NCBI GenBank assembly: GCA_030832095.1
Contig: JAURJT010000076.1
Location: forward strand, 1 to 38,163
Direction: 5' to 3'
DNA length: 38,163 nucleotides
Source: Gammaproteobacteria bacterium
GTDB taxonomy: Bacteria > Pseudomonadota > Gammaproteobacteria > Burkholderiales > Burkholderiaceae_B
In this document: positions 7,544 through 16,082 of the stretch, one piece after another
Position numbering within the stretch: the first letter of the stretch is position 1
Layout: each line of letters starts with the position of its first letter
Position numbers and translations under genes: made by a program
Notes under the pieces: generated by a model
Database searches by the model: none
Told to the model about the DNA's origin: nothing
The model's input: only the letters and a program-made list of their open reading frames with translations

Positions 7544-8356
7544 TTAGAAGTGTGCTTTGATTGACCGTAAAATCCTGCCCTTGACGCTGGCCATTTCGTC
7601 AAGAATTGTGTAGTGGTTGAGCGCGGGTAGGTTTTCAAAGATTCCTGGCGCTTGGGCGTTGGCGCGGTACTGAGCAAACTCAATGGTTTGCGCTTGCATG
7701 GCTGGTAGCTCGGCCTCGCCTACAAACAGATCAAGAGTTTTGCCATTGAGCGGGGGTAATTTGATCGGTGAAAATCGCATCGCGGTCGCTTCATCTAAGC
7801 TCAGCTTTTCGTTGAGATAGCAATGGCGCATGGGCTCTAAATCAAAGATGCCGCTAATCGCTGTGCCACCCAGCACGCAGGGTTCGTCAAGTGCCATTGC
7901 GGTCAGGTGACCGCCCGCCGACCAACCGCTAAGCCAGATGCCAGGATCGCTTGAGCGACGCGCGGCAATTTTTTGACTGACCGCTCGCAAGCCCAAACGA
8001 ATGTCTTGCACAATCTGATCCATTTTGGCTTCGGGCGCGAGGGTGTAACCCATCATCGCGACACTGATCCCCGCTTCAATGAAGGCGGGCACAATAAATG
8101 TGAAATCAGTTTTGGCCCGGTTTTGCCAAAAGCCGCCGTGAATAAAGGCAACTACAGGGCTTTGGTCGCCCGCCGAAAAATAGTCATACGATTGGCGCGC
8201 ACCGCTGCCGTACGAGATATCCAAGTGCGAAGCATGCGCCGCTCGAAACTCTTGACTACGTACGCCCCACGCGGCAATGATCTGAGCGCTGTTCGACACT
8301 GCCTTTGAGTTGTTGTAGGCGTCATCGCGCTGTTCGCGGGTAAGATTCGTTGACAT
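7544..8356 (-). CDS. Alpha/beta hydrolase, kynurenine-formamidase-like
   Basis: This 270-residue cytoplasmic hydrolase shows HGGFW at 73-77, the oxyanion-hole motif of arylformamidase- and esterase-like enzymes, and GWSAGG at 144-149 with the nucleophile Ser146. His248 in LNHYTILDE is the probable catalytic histidine. The start is the ATG at 8356. The gene is alone on this strand, converging on the phosphatase gene with a seven-base gap and diverging from uppP. No kynureninase or tryptophan dioxygenase gene is nearby, so a role in tryptophan breakdown is not supported by context. A general carboxylesterase or formamidase is the safest description. Confidence 0.75.
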   Translation of the reverse strand: MSTNLTREQRDDAYNNSKAVSNSAQIIAAWGVRSQEFRAAHASHLDISYGSGARQSYDYFSAGDQSPVVAFIHGGFWQNRAKTDFTFIVPAFIEAGISVAMMGYTLAPEAKMDQIVQDIRLGLRAVSQKIAARRSSDPGIWLSGWSAGGHLTAMALDEPCVLGGTAISGIFDLEPMRHCYLNEKLSLDEATAMRFSPIKLPPLNGKTLDLFVGEAELPAMQAQTIEFAQYRANAQAPGIFENLPALNHYTILDEMASVKGRILRSIKAHF

Positions 8357-8543
8357 GTATGTGCTCGCGTAAGGTGTTTGGTCCGACGATACCTCAAGCC
8401 TGAGAAACGGTTCGTAGGGTTCAGATCATTGGCTCTGCGCAAGCTTAACCTAGAATTTCTCGCTCGAATCTAGTTTGATGTGCCTAAAAAGGCCCTGGCG
8501 CTTGCGCGGTGTCGACCATCAACAATAGTATAGTTGGCACAGC

Positions 8544-8564
8544 AAGTCTTTTTTACAAAGACTT
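8544..8564. promoter_or_regulatory. Perfect hairpin in the uppP leader
   Basis: AAGTCTTT (8544-8551) and AAAGACTT (8557-8564) form a perfect 8-base stem around TTTAC. It ends 30 bases before the GTG start of uppP and overlaps the region where a leader transcript would lie. The stem is AT-rich and has no T-run after it, so it is more like an operator or RNA leader element than a terminator. Confidence 0.3.
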
Positions 8565-8594
8565 CATTCATTCATGATTTTCAGGATTCATTGC

Positions 8595-9428
8595 GTGACT
8601 GAACAAACGATTTATCTTCTCAAAGCGTTCTTTCTAGGCATTGTCGAAGGACTAACTGAATTTTTGCCCATCTCAAGTACGGGGCACTTAATCCTGTTCG
8701 GTCACTTGATCGAATTTTCTTCAAATGAAGCCAAAGTTTTTGAGGTGGTGATCCAGCTGGGGTCGATACTTGCAGTGATGTGGATCTTTCGAGCGCGTTT
8801 GGTTCAATTGATTGTGGGCACAGTACGACTCGATCCCGTTGAAGTCGCCTTCACGCGTAATTTGCTAATCGCCTTTTTGCCGTCTGCCATCGTCGGGTTA
8901 CTGTTCATCAAGGCAATTAAGGCTTTGTTTTTTCATCCGGGTGTTGTGGTGGTGACCTTGGTCGTTGGTGGTTTGATTATGCTTTGGGTCGAGCGCAATC
9001 GGCCAGCTTCGGGTGTCGACCCGCGTGCAACTGCACTCACGCTTGAGCAGATCACGTGGCGCCAAGCGCTGGTGGTGGGCTTATGTCAGTGCTTGGCGAT
9101 GGTGCCCGGAACCTCTCGTTCGGGTTCAACGATTATTGGCGGCATGCTCGCAGGTATTCAACGTAAAACCGCAACTGAGTTTTCGTTTTTTCTTGCCATG
9201 CCAACAATGTTAGCTGCTGCGCTTTACGATACCTACAAGCATGCTGCCCTGCTTAGTCAGCAAGATATGCTGGCTATCGTAGTGGGGTTCATCAGCGCTT
9301 TTTTTAGTGCTCTCTTTGTTGTGCGTGCAGTACTTGCCTTTGTATCGCGCCACACCTACCGCGTATTCGCGGTGTATCGCATTGTGCTGGGTGTGGTGGT
9401 GGGGGCGTGGCTATTTTTGGGGCGGTAG
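8595..9428 (+). CDS. uppP: Undecaprenyl-diphosphatase (BacA family)
   Basis: UppP removes a phosphate from undecaprenyl diphosphate in the inner membrane, recycling the lipid carrier for peptidoglycan and other surface polymers; extra copies give bacitracin resistance. The product has 277 residues and several hydrophobic segments. The two diagnostic regions are present: EGLTEFLPISSTGHLIL near residues 19-35 with Ser27, and PGTSRSGSTIIGG from 171 with Arg175, matching the catalytic Ser27 and Arg174 of the Escherichia coli enzyme. I chose GTG at 8595 because AGGA lies eight bases before it and the length then fits the family. An in-frame ATG at 8574 would add seven residues and has no ribosome binding site. 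The gene stands alone, followed by a convergent Bug receptor gene. Confidence 0.9.
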   Translation: MTEQTIYLLKAFFLGIVEGLTEFLPISSTGHLILFGHLIEFSSNEAKVFEVVIQLGSILAVMWIFRARLVQLIVGTVRLDPVEVAFTRNLLIAFLPSAIVGLLFIKAIKALFFHPGVVVVTLVVGGLIMLWVERNRPASGVDPRATALTLEQITWRQALVVGLCQCLAMVPGTSRSGSTIIGGMLAGIQRKTATEFSFFLAMPTMLAAALYDTYKHAALLSQQDMLAIVVGFISAFFSALFVVRAVLAFVSRHTYRVFAVYRIVLGVVVGAWLFLGR

Positions 9429-9477
9429 TGCGCCGCGGTAATTGCTTGAAACGGCTAGCTGTCGCCCCGTAAAGCAT

Positions 9478-10473
9478 TTACTCAGCAGTGACTCCCGAGT
9501 CTTGAATAATTTTTTTCCATTTGTCGCTATCGCGCTTAATAAATTCGGCAAATTCTTCTGGCGTGTTTGACATCGGCACGAGCCCGATCTCTTGAAACCG
9601 AGTGCGCAAGTTAGGATCTTGAATCGCCTCGTGAATGGCACGACTCAAGCGTTGAATAATCGGGGCAGGTGTGCCAGCCGGTGCCGAGATGCCATACCAA
9701 TTATGGATCTCAAAATCTTTCATGCCGGCTTCAGTCATGGTAGGGACATCTGGAAACAAAGCGAAGCGTTTGCTTGACGCTAAGGCAATCGCTTTGAGCC
9801 TACCCGCGCGGATATGGCTCAGCCCACCAGGGATTGTCAAAAACTCTAACTGAGTTCGACCAGCGACTAAATCGATCACAGCTTGAGCGCCGCCCTTGAA
9901 GGGAATGTGGTTGATTCGCACGCCCGCTTGTAACCTGAAGAGTTCACCCGCCAAGTGATCGGCGCCACCGGTACCCGACGAACCGAAAAATACTTTATCA
10001 GGATTAGCCTTCAGATAGACGATTAACTCAGCTAAATTATTAGCTGGTATTGAGGGGTGGACCGCCAAGATTAAAGGAGCATCGGCCATTAGCGATACAG
10101 GTGCAAAGTCTTTTTGTGCGCTGAACGCAAGATTTTTGTACAGGTGCGGATTAATCGCGATCGGGCCTGCGTAGGCCATTAAAAAGGTATAGCCGTCAGG
10201 TGCAGCTTTGGCAACAAAGTCTGTGCCGATGTTACCGCCACCACCCGCTTTGTTTTCAACCATCATGGTTTGACCAAGAGAAGTCGTTAACAGTTGCGCG
10301 ATGCTGCGTACGGTGATGTCAGAGGCGCCACCAGCGACATAAGGCACGACAAATCGAACTGGCTTGGTTGGCCAGGCGTCGTTTGTTTGCGCAGTGGCTG
10401 ACTGGGTCACGAGAGCAAGTGCACCAAACACGAGAGTGGCAAGGCGCGAGCAAAAATAGTGAGCGATGTGCAT
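9478..10473 (-). CDS. Bug family tripartite tricarboxylate transporter substrate-binding protein
   Basis: This 331-residue protein is a periplasmic receptor of the Bug (TctC) family, which binds organic acids for TctA/TctB-type uptake or sensing. A signal peptide with the hydrophobic run LATLVFGALALVTQSATAQ ends near residue 29. WPTKPVRFVVPYVAGGASD, the family opening, follows, and further typical segments are VENKAGGGGNIG, AAPDGYTFLMAY, FGSSGTGGADHLAGE and GRLKAIALASSKR. No membrane-subunit genes adjoin it, so it is an orphan receptor, common in Burkholderiales. Its neighbours are uppP (convergent) and an FAH-family gene (divergent across a 315-base gap), so the ligand may be a substrate related to the latter. 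This link is only positional. Confidence 0.85.
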   Translation of the reverse strand: MHIAHYFCSRLATLVFGALALVTQSATAQTNDAWPTKPVRFVVPYVAGGASDITVRSIAQLLTTSLGQTMMVENKAGGGGNIGTDFVAKAAPDGYTFLMAYAGPIAINPHLYKNLAFSAQKDFAPVSLMADAPLILAVHPSIPANNLAELIVYLKANPDKVFFGSSGTGGADHLAGELFRLQAGVRINHIPFKGGAQAVIDLVAGRTQLEFLTIPGGLSHIRAGRLKAIALASSKRFALFPDVPTMTEAGMKDFEIHNWYGISAPAGTPAPIIQRLSRAIHEAIQDPNLRTRFQEIGLVPMSNTPEEFAEFIKRDSDKWKKIIQDSGVTAE

Positions 10474-10788
10474 ATTGTCTCGGTGATCTTTTTAGTTATT
10501 CAAGGGGTTCTAGGATCCACACAGCGGGGCATCTACGCGCCTAAATGCGCGCCTATGCGTGATGCGACTTTAGCAGGCGGCTTGACCTTCGTCTACAGGC
10601 TCACCGAGGAGCCGACTGGCGGTTGTGAGCGCGAGCCTGTGAGCGGACGATGCAGCAGGGTATCCGAGGTATGGTGGCGTGGGCGTCGCTTTGCGATTCA
10701 TCCGATTTAGGAGTAACTTCTTGCAAGTTTAAAAATTTTCTGCCTAAGGCCTGAGCGCTCTAAGTAGATCAACACCCAAGGAAATCGA
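10474..10788. other. 315-base intergenic region between divergent genes
   Basis: This gap separates the Bug receptor start from the FAH-family start and should hold both promoters. I see CAGGCTC at 10596-10602 with its complement GAGCCTG at 10633-10639, and an AT-rich stretch at about 10728-10745. I find no convincing -35/-10 pair. A plus-strand open frame reaching to 10710 has no coding features and starts inside the receptor gene on the opposite strand, so I do not call it. Confidence 0.4.
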
Positions 10789-11658
10789 ATGCGTTTATTT
10801 AGTTATCAAGACCAAAGCCAGCAAAAGCGTGTGGGCTTATTGCGTGCCAAAGATTCAAGCGAGTTTATCGATCTCGCAGCAACCGACGCCAGCCTGCCCA
10901 AGACGCTACTCGACGTGATCTCAACAGCTGGTGCAATGACGCGTATTGCTGAGTTGGCAAAAAGTTCAACCGCTTCGATCAAATCGATTCAGGGTATCAA
11001 GTTCATTCCGTTAGTAGACAATCCAACCAAAATTATCTGCCTGGGTCTGAACTACGCTGACCACGCCGCCGAAGGTGGACACGCTCGCCCAGAGTACCCA
11101 AGTTTCTTTATGCGCGGTCCGAGCTCAATGGTAGGTCACTTGCAGCCCATGATTCGCCCCAAGGTGTCTGATAAGTTTGACTATGAAGCCGAACTCGCTT
11201 TCGTGGTGGGTAAGCGGGCCAAACATTTGACTGCGGCAAACGCGCTTGATTGTTTAGCTGGCTACAGCGCCTTTAATGATGGCAGCTTGCGCGATTATCA
11301 GCGCAAGTCAACGCAATGGACGATCGGTAAAAACTTTGATGCTACCGGTGGCTTTGGCCCCTGGTTGGTGACACCTGATGAGTTGCCGCGCGCAGCCGAT
11401 GGCTTGCGGATTCAGTCGCGTCTGAATGGTCAGATCATGCAAGATGCCAACACCAAAAACTTTTTGTGGGGCATCGTTGAAACACTCGTGCTGATCACTG
11501 AGTGCATGACCTTAGAACCGGGCGATGTCGTCATCACAGGTACGCCAGCCGGTGTTGGCTACGCCAGAAAGCCGCCCGTCTTTATGAAGGCCGGCGATAC
11601 CATCGAGATCGACATTGAAGGTGTGGGTGTGTTGAGTAATCCGATTGCCGACGAATAA
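10789..11658 (+). CDS. Fumarylacetoacetate hydrolase (FAH) family protein
   Basis: The product has 289 residues and belongs to the FAH superfamily, whose members cleave or decarboxylate 1,3-diketo acids in aromatic acid breakdown. An N-terminal FAH_N-like domain is followed by the catalytic fold: ICLGLNYADHAAEGG with His92, DYEAELAFVVGK with metal ligands E133 and E135, and AFNDGSLRDYQ with D164. GDVVITGTPAGVGYARKPP is the highly conserved C-terminal loop. The ATG at 10789 has AAGGAA upstream. Members with this GVGYARKPP ending are often annotated as ureidoglycolate lyase or as 5-carboxymethyl-2-hydroxymuconate-type hydrolases, but the exact reaction is not fixed by the sequence. The gene is alone and ends in a strong terminator. 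Confidence 0.85.
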   Translation: MRLFSYQDQSQQKRVGLLRAKDSSEFIDLAATDASLPKTLLDVISTAGAMTRIAELAKSSTASIKSIQGIKFIPLVDNPTKIICLGLNYADHAAEGGHARPEYPSFFMRGPSSMVGHLQPMIRPKVSDKFDYEAELAFVVGKRAKHLTAANALDCLAGYSAFNDGSLRDYQRKSTQWTIGKNFDATGGFGPWLVTPDELPRAADGLRIQSRLNGQIMQDANTKNFLWGIVETLVLITECMTLEPGDVVITGTPAGVGYARKPPVFMKAGDTIEIDIEGVGVLSNPIADE

Positions 11659-11692
11659 CTGAAGTCAGTGCAGCGACCGTTTTGAATGCCAC

Positions 11693-11732
11693 AAAAAAAA
11701 CTCGGCACTTGTAACAGGTGCCGAGTTTTTTT
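11693..11732. terminator. Bidirectional rho-independent terminator
   Basis: CTCGGCAC (11701-11708) pairs perfectly with GTGCCGAG (11718-11725), and the stem can extend inward through TGT/ACA. It is flanked by eight A residues on the left and seven T residues on the right. It lies between the convergent FAH-family and CaiB-type genes and would stop transcription from both sides. Confidence 0.9.
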
Positions 11733-11788
11733 ACTTATCCCGGACTGAAGCGATCACATAAAGAATCGCGTTCAGGGATCACAAAGTG

Positions 11789-12985
11789 TCAGACCACGCC
11801 TTGCTCGTAGAACTTGGCGATTTCCGCTTCTGAGTAGCCGACTTCGCCTAAGACTTCAGCTGTGTGCTCGCCCCATTGTGGTGCGGTGGTGACCACATCA
11901 GCTGGTGTACGACTGAGTATGGTTGGCAGCGTGATAAAGCCTTTTTCTTTGCCGTTTTTATCTTTCACCATTTTAGAAATGTGCGATTGCTTGATGTGTT
12001 CGTCGGCAAACATTTCTGGCACGTTGTACACCGGGCCCGCAGGCACGCCTGCCTTGTTCAGATTGTCGACCCAATAGGCAACCGTCTGTGTGCGAAAGAC
12101 TTCGTTGAGTGCTTTGTTGCACTTGACGCGGTTTACTGCGCGGGTTTTTTCGTTGGCAAAGTCAGGGTCCGCCATCCAGTCAGGGCGCTTAGCGAGTTCG
12201 CATAAACGCACCCAATTACCCTGGCCTGAAGCGCCAAGGTTAAAGACGCCATCGCTGGCTTCAAACAAGCCCATTGGGCTCGAGGTGGGGTGGTCGTTGC
12301 CAGCCTGGCCTGCGACGTCACCTTCATTGAGGTAGCGCGCAGCCTGAAAATCCATCATTGCAATTTGCGCGTGCAACAGCGAGGCATGTACCCACTGCCC
12401 TTTGCCTGAACGCTCGCGCTCAAGCAGCGCGGTCAGAATGCCAATGCCGGCATAGAGACCTGCACTCATGTCGGCAACTGCCAGACCCGCGCGTACTGGG
12501 CCCTGGCCTGGGATGCCAGTCACTGACATCAAGCCGCCCATGCCCTGCATGATCTGGTCAAAGCCCGGGCGCGAGGCGTAGGGGCCTTCTTGGCCGTAGC
12601 CAGAAATACTGGCCAAAATAATGCGCGGGTTCACTTTAGCCAGTGACTCGTAGTCAACACCTAGTTTGTTTTTGATGTCTGGGCGCCAGTTTTCAACAAC
12701 GACGTCAGCGGTTTTGACTAGGCGCATCATGATGTCTAGTGCGCCAGGCTTTTTAAGGTTCAGCGTGATCGCCCGTTTGTTGCGGTTCAGGTTTTGAAAG
12801 TCGCCACCCTCGCGGTTAGCGGCAAACATGCCTTCGTTAGGGTCGACGCCTTTGGGGGGCTCGATGCGAATCACATCTGCGCCGAAGTCGGCGAGCAGGC
12901 GCACACAGTTTGGGCCCGCGCGCACGCGTGACATATCTAGAACTTTAAGATTGGATAGTGCGGAAGAGGCCTGAATTTTTGACAT
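11789..12985 (-). CDS. CaiB/BaiF (class III) CoA-transferase
   Basis: This 398-residue protein is a second class III CoA-transferase, distinct from the one at 1217. It has LKVLDMSRVRAGPNCVRLLADFGADVIRIE at 13-42 (read here in pieces), NRNKRAITLNLK, and the catalytic D172 in VADMSAGLYAG. EHTAEVLGEVGYSEAEI closes the C-terminus. The open frame extends upstream to 13096, but only through a TTG, and the added residues are basic and family-foreign. The ATG at 12985 is therefore the chosen start. It is divergent from a crotonase-like gene across 163 bases, so the two may be co-regulated and act on the same CoA ester. Substrates of this family range from formate and oxalate to carnitine and bile acids; none can be chosen here. 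Confidence 0.85.
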   Translation of the reverse strand: MSKIQASSALSNLKVLDMSRVRAGPNCVRLLADFGADVIRIEPPKGVDPNEGMFAANREGGDFQNLNRNKRAITLNLKKPGALDIMMRLVKTADVVVENWRPDIKNKLGVDYESLAKVNPRIILASISGYGQEGPYASRPGFDQIMQGMGGLMSVTGIPGQGPVRAGLAVADMSAGLYAGIGILTALLERERSGKGQWVHASLLHAQIAMMDFQAARYLNEGDVAGQAGNDHPTSSPMGLFEASDGVFNLGASGQGNWVRLCELAKRPDWMADPDFANEKTRAVNRVKCNKALNEVFRTQTVAYWVDNLNKAGVPAGPVYNVPEMFADEHIKQSHISKMVKDKNGKEKGFITLPTILSRTPADVVTTAPQWGEHTAEVLGEVGYSEAEIAKFYEQGVV

Positions 12986-13075
12986 GATTTTCGATTTTGA
13001 TTGAAAGGCAAAGGCGGTCGGGCAGATTTTTCTGTGATTTCGAGTGTACTGCCCAGATTCGAAGTCTTTTATATG

Positions 13076-13104
13076 TTGCTTTCGGTGTTTTTGCAAGTGA
13101 TACT
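13076..13104 (+). promoter_or_regulatory. Candidate promoter of the crotonase-like gene
   Basis: TTGCTT at 13076-13081 and GATACT at 13099-13104 are separated by 17 bases. The -10 matches four of six consensus positions and is preceded by TG-like bases (AGTGATACT), so it may be an extended -10. Initiation would fall about 38 bases before the GTG at 13149. Confidence 0.3.
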
Positions 13105-13148
13105 GCTAGACTAACAACGATTAACAATGTCCAAAAAGGGGAATTTTC

Positions 13149-13964
13149 GTGGCAGAGTCAAGTACAGAGAAAAAAATCATCGTTGGCAGCATCATTGCCG
13201 AGAAAAAGGGCCCGATCGGTACCATCCTGATCTCGAACCCCAACAAAATGAATGCCATGTCAGTGCAGATGTGGACAGACTTGCCTAAAGCGATCCGCGC
13301 CTTTGACGCCGATCCTGAAGTGCGGGTCATTGTGATTGTCGGGCAAGGCGAAAAAGCCTTTGTTTCGGGCGCTGATATTTCTCAGTTTGATACCTTGCGC
13401 AGCTCGCCAGAAACTCAATTGGCTTACGAAGATGCGGTGTCAGATTCAATGAATGCGCCGGTCGAGTGTTCAAAGCCTGTGATCGCGCAGATTCGCGGCT
13501 TCTGTTTTGGTGGTGGCTTAGGCCTTGCAGCGGCCTGCGATATTCGCATCTGCACAGAAGACGCAACCTTCAGAATGCCTGCCGCTCGTTTGGGCTTGGG
13601 CTATGGTCATAAAGGGATCAACCGTTTCACCAACATCATTGGCTTGGCCAACGCGACTGATATTTTTGTGACGGCACGTCGCTTTGATGCCCACGATGCG
13701 TTGCGGATGGGGTTTGTGTCGCGCGTGTGTCGGGGTGACGAGATCGATGCCGTGATCGCTGAATACACCAAGCTGATCGCTGAAAACGCGCCCTTAACCG
13801 TGGCTGCCAGCAAGTTCAATATTCGCCAAGTCTGTGCTCAGCCAGACGAGCAAGATTTAAAGCGCGCTGTTGAAATGGTGAAGGCGTGTTTTGCCAGCGA
13901 TGATTTCAAAGAAGGCCGGGCAGCGTTCTTAGAAAAACGCCCTGCACAATTCAAGGGTCGCTAA
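13149..13964 (+). CDS. Crotonase-superfamily protein (enoyl-CoA hydratase/isomerase-like)
   Basis: This 271-residue protein has the crotonase fold. EKAFVSGADISQF (68-80) and GFCFGGGLGLAAACDIRI (117-134) form the CoA-ester oxyanion hole. The two catalytic glutamates of true enoyl-CoA hydratase are not there: the GGGCELA glutamate is Gly125 in GGGLGLA, and the PE glutamate is Ala145 in RMPAARLGLG. It therefore probably does not hydrate enoyl-CoA by the usual mechanism; other crotonases are isomerases, decarboxylases or thioester hydrolases. The start is GTG at 13149, preceded by AAGGGGA. It is divergent from a CaiB-type transferase gene and followed by a hairpin terminator. I call the superfamily, not the reaction. 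Confidence 0.8.
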   Translation: MAESSTEKKIIVGSIIAEKKGPIGTILISNPNKMNAMSVQMWTDLPKAIRAFDADPEVRVIVIVGQGEKAFVSGADISQFDTLRSSPETQLAYEDAVSDSMNAPVECSKPVIAQIRGFCFGGGLGLAAACDIRICTEDATFRMPAARLGLGYGHKGINRFTNIIGLANATDIFVTARRFDAHDALRMGFVSRVCRGDEIDAVIAEYTKLIAENAPLTVAASKFNIRQVCAQPDEQDLKRAVEMVKACFASDDFKEGRAAFLEKRPAQFKGR

Positions 13965-14024
13965 GCACTCAGGCCAAGTTTGCCGCGCTTACCTCGGCGC
14001 GATAAACGCTCTTACTCTGAATGT

Positions 14025-14050
14025 CAGGCCTGCACGCAGGCCTGTTCTTT
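14025..14050 (+). terminator. Rho-independent terminator after the crotonase-like gene
   Basis: Two copies of CAGGCCTG (14025-14032 and 14037-14044), each its own reverse complement, form a perfect 8-base stem around CACG. TTCTTT follows. It lies 60 bases after the crotonase stop. Confidence 0.7.
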
Positions 14051-14149
14051 GGGTAGCAGGGGGTAATCATCTGGGTTGCCCCCCATCCGCTTGAGACCTC
14101 TTGTGAATACCTGCAAGAGACTAAGTCGGATCGCGTGCAGCGTCCTACA

Positions 14150-14944
14150 TCAGTGCGTGCGCTTCGGAAATTGCATCAATAAAACCGAGGCGCCCGTGCT
14201 GCCTGCCCTGATTGAGGGGGCTGGCTCATTGGGGTCAACGAATAGCAAGGCTTGTTTGCCACCCAAATGCTCGTTGAGTTGGCACTCGCCACTCATGACC
14301 ATCCAGTATTGCCCGCGGCCCTCGCTTGGCGCAGGACCTGCGATTTGTTGGCCTGGCGCTGCATGGTAAAGCGTCGCGCCCAACCCATCGGCTTCAAAGG
14401 GGACGACGTTATGTTCGACCACGCCGGTAAGATTTTTCGGACCATCCGCATCGCCCAATAAAGCCGGAACGAGGCCCAGGCCATGGCGATAGTCTTTTGT
14501 ACGGCCTTTCAGGCCTTCTTTGTAGTCGGGCATCCAACGTGCACCCGGATCCCAACCGTTGCGCAGAGTGTAGTATTCAACACCCGCTTCGGCCGCGTGG
14601 ATCGGTGCGTAGGGAGTGAAACCCATGGCGTAGTGAACGGTCAGGCCCTCGATGGGCTTAATGCCGAACTTGCCACCACCGGCAACAAATACCTGAAACT
14701 GATCGGCTTGGTGATAATGACCAGGGATCGACATATTGGCCGCTTGCTCGACCAAAAAAGCGATCGGCTCAAGTGGGGGCGGAAACGCTTCGGGCGGACG
14801 CGCTGGCAAGCCGGTAGCTTTGCGTTCAACAGAGTTCACGCCAATACACGAAGACACGTGCGTGATCGTGCCGTTGGGCAGTTTGTTGTAGTGGCGGTTT
14901 GCAAGAGCGTGCTCGCGAGTGGCAAAGGATGGCATGTCGGACAA
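14150..14944 (-). CDS. Cupin-like protein of unknown function
   Basis: I do not recognise the exact family of this 264-residue protein. Around 75-94 it has PGHYHQADQFQVFVAGGGKFG, which fits the first cupin motif (H-x-H, then an acidic or amide residue, then a glycine turn) with His76 and His78 as likely metal ligands. A second half with HAAPGQQIAGPAPSEGRGQYW may be a second beta-barrel. There is no signal peptide or membrane segment. The gene is on the minus strand between a terminator and a divergent Bug receptor gene, with no partner on its own strand. A dioxygenase or isomerase role is possible for a metal-binding cupin but is not shown. Confidence 0.6.
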   Translation of the reverse strand: MSDMPSFATREHALANRHYNKLPNGTITHVSSCIGVNSVERKATGLPARPPEAFPPPLEPIAFLVEQAANMSIPGHYHQADQFQVFVAGGGKFGIKPIEGLTVHYAMGFTPYAPIHAAEAGVEYYTLRNGWDPGARWMPDYKEGLKGRTKDYRHGLGLVPALLGDADGPKNLTGVVEHNVVPFEADGLGATLYHAAPGQQIAGPAPSEGRGQYWMVMSGECQLNEHLGGKQALLFVDPNEPAPSIRAGSTGASVLLMQFPKRTH

Positions 14945-15098
14945 TCCCTAAAAATTCTGGTGAATAATCTTATTTGTGTGAATCTTACCTGTCTGGTGCG
15001 CCCCCTGTCGACCGAGGCGGCAATTTTTAGCGTGAAACAGGCGGTTTCGCGTTAGACTTTACCCAAACACAGATGATAAACCCACGGAGACTGAATCT

Positions 15099-16082
15099 AT
15101 GAAACTGCTTGGATCCCTTGCGCTAACTGGTGCCTGTCTCTTGTCGCTGTCATTCTCGACCCTGACGCAAGCGCAGGGTGCCTACCCTGATAAACCGATT
15201 TCGATTTGGATTGGGTTTCCTCCCGGCACCTCAACCGACTCTGTCGGTCGAATTTTGGCCGATAAGATGAGCAAAGATCTTGGTCAGCCGATCATCATCA
15301 AAAATAAGCCGGGCGTTGGCGGCACCCTAGCCCCCGCTGAGGTTGCCAAGTCGCAACCCGACGGTTATACCTTGCTGTTGAGCGCGACGGCTCCGATGGG
15401 TACTGCTGCGCATTTGATGAAAAACTTGCCTTACTCGCCCTTGACGGATTTTGCACCGATTGGTCAAGCGTCGTGGTTACCCTTTTTATTGGTGAGCAAC
15501 AAAACCAAAGGCCTCGATACGTTTGAAAAATATATTGCCTACGCGAAGGCAAATCCAGATGCTTTGACCTATGCCTCGATTGGTAATGGCACAACGAGCC
15601 ATCTCGTGATGTTGATGATGCTGAATAAAGTTGGGGTGAAGATGGTGCACGTGCCCTATCAAGGCAGTACCCAATCCCAGGCCGATGTGATTGGCGGCAA
15701 CGTTGACGCCACGTTTGATACGATGGTGACGGTGTATCCACATGTGGTGTCGGGTCGTTTGAATGCTTTGGCCGTGAGCACAACAAAACGCACGGCGATG
15801 GATCCTTCAATACCCACGATCGAAGAAAAAGGCCTCGGCAGTTTTAATTTAGGGGCTTGGATCGGTATGTTTGCCGTCAAAAATACGCCACAACCGATTA
15901 TCAACAAGTTGCATGGCGCGCTCAATCGTGCTCTGTCTGACCCTGAGACCGCGCGTAAACTTGTGGCCTTAGGTACCGAGGTCGTGAGTAGTGAAAGCCC
16001 CGCGCAATTTAGTCAGTTTGTTGCCCATAATTACAAGCTCTGGGGTGAAATGGTTGAGCTCTCTGGGCTTGAAAAGAAATAG
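15099..16082 (+). CDS. Bug family tripartite tricarboxylate transporter substrate-binding protein
   Basis: This is a 327-residue Bug/TctC-like periplasmic receptor. The signal peptide MKLLGSLALTGACLLSLSFS and on to TQAQG ends near residue 27. The mature part begins YPDKPISIWIGFPPGTSTDS, followed by IKNKPGVGGTLAPAEVA, SQPDGYTLLLS, YASIGNGTTSHL and GRLNALAVSTTKR, all typical of the family. The start has CGGAG nine bases upstream. It differs from the receptor at 9478 in the ligand-loop region (PPGTSTDS against VAGGASDI), so it probably binds another acid. No TctA/TctB genes are beside it; the divergent cupin-like gene shares its promoter region. Confidence 0.85.
   Translation: MKLLGSLALTGACLLSLSFSTLTQAQGAYPDKPISIWIGFPPGTSTDSVGRILADKMSKDLGQPIIIKNKPGVGGTLAPAEVAKSQPDGYTLLLSATAPMGTAAHLMKNLPYSPLTDFAPIGQASWLPFLLVSNKTKGLDTFEKYIAYAKANPDALTYASIGNGTTSHLVMLMMLNKVGVKMVHVPYQGSTQSQADVIGGNVDATFDTMVTVYPHVVSGRLNALAVSTTKRTAMDPSIPTIEEKGLGSFNLGAWIGMFAVKNTPQPIINKLHGALNRALSDPETARKLVALGTEVVSSESPAQFSQFVAHNYKLWGEMVELSGLEKK

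Noticed and set aside
8502..8531. Promoter-like TTGCGC and TAGTAT before uppP
   Set aside because: The spacing is 18 bases but both elements match the consensus poorly, so I left it out of the annotation.
10459..10710. 83-residue open frame in the Bug/FAH gap
   Set aside because: It starts inside the Bug gene on the opposite strand; composition does not look like a protein and no family was recognised.
15298..15810. 170-residue minus-strand open frame
   Set aside because: It is antisense to the second Bug receptor, which is well supported by signal peptide and motifs.
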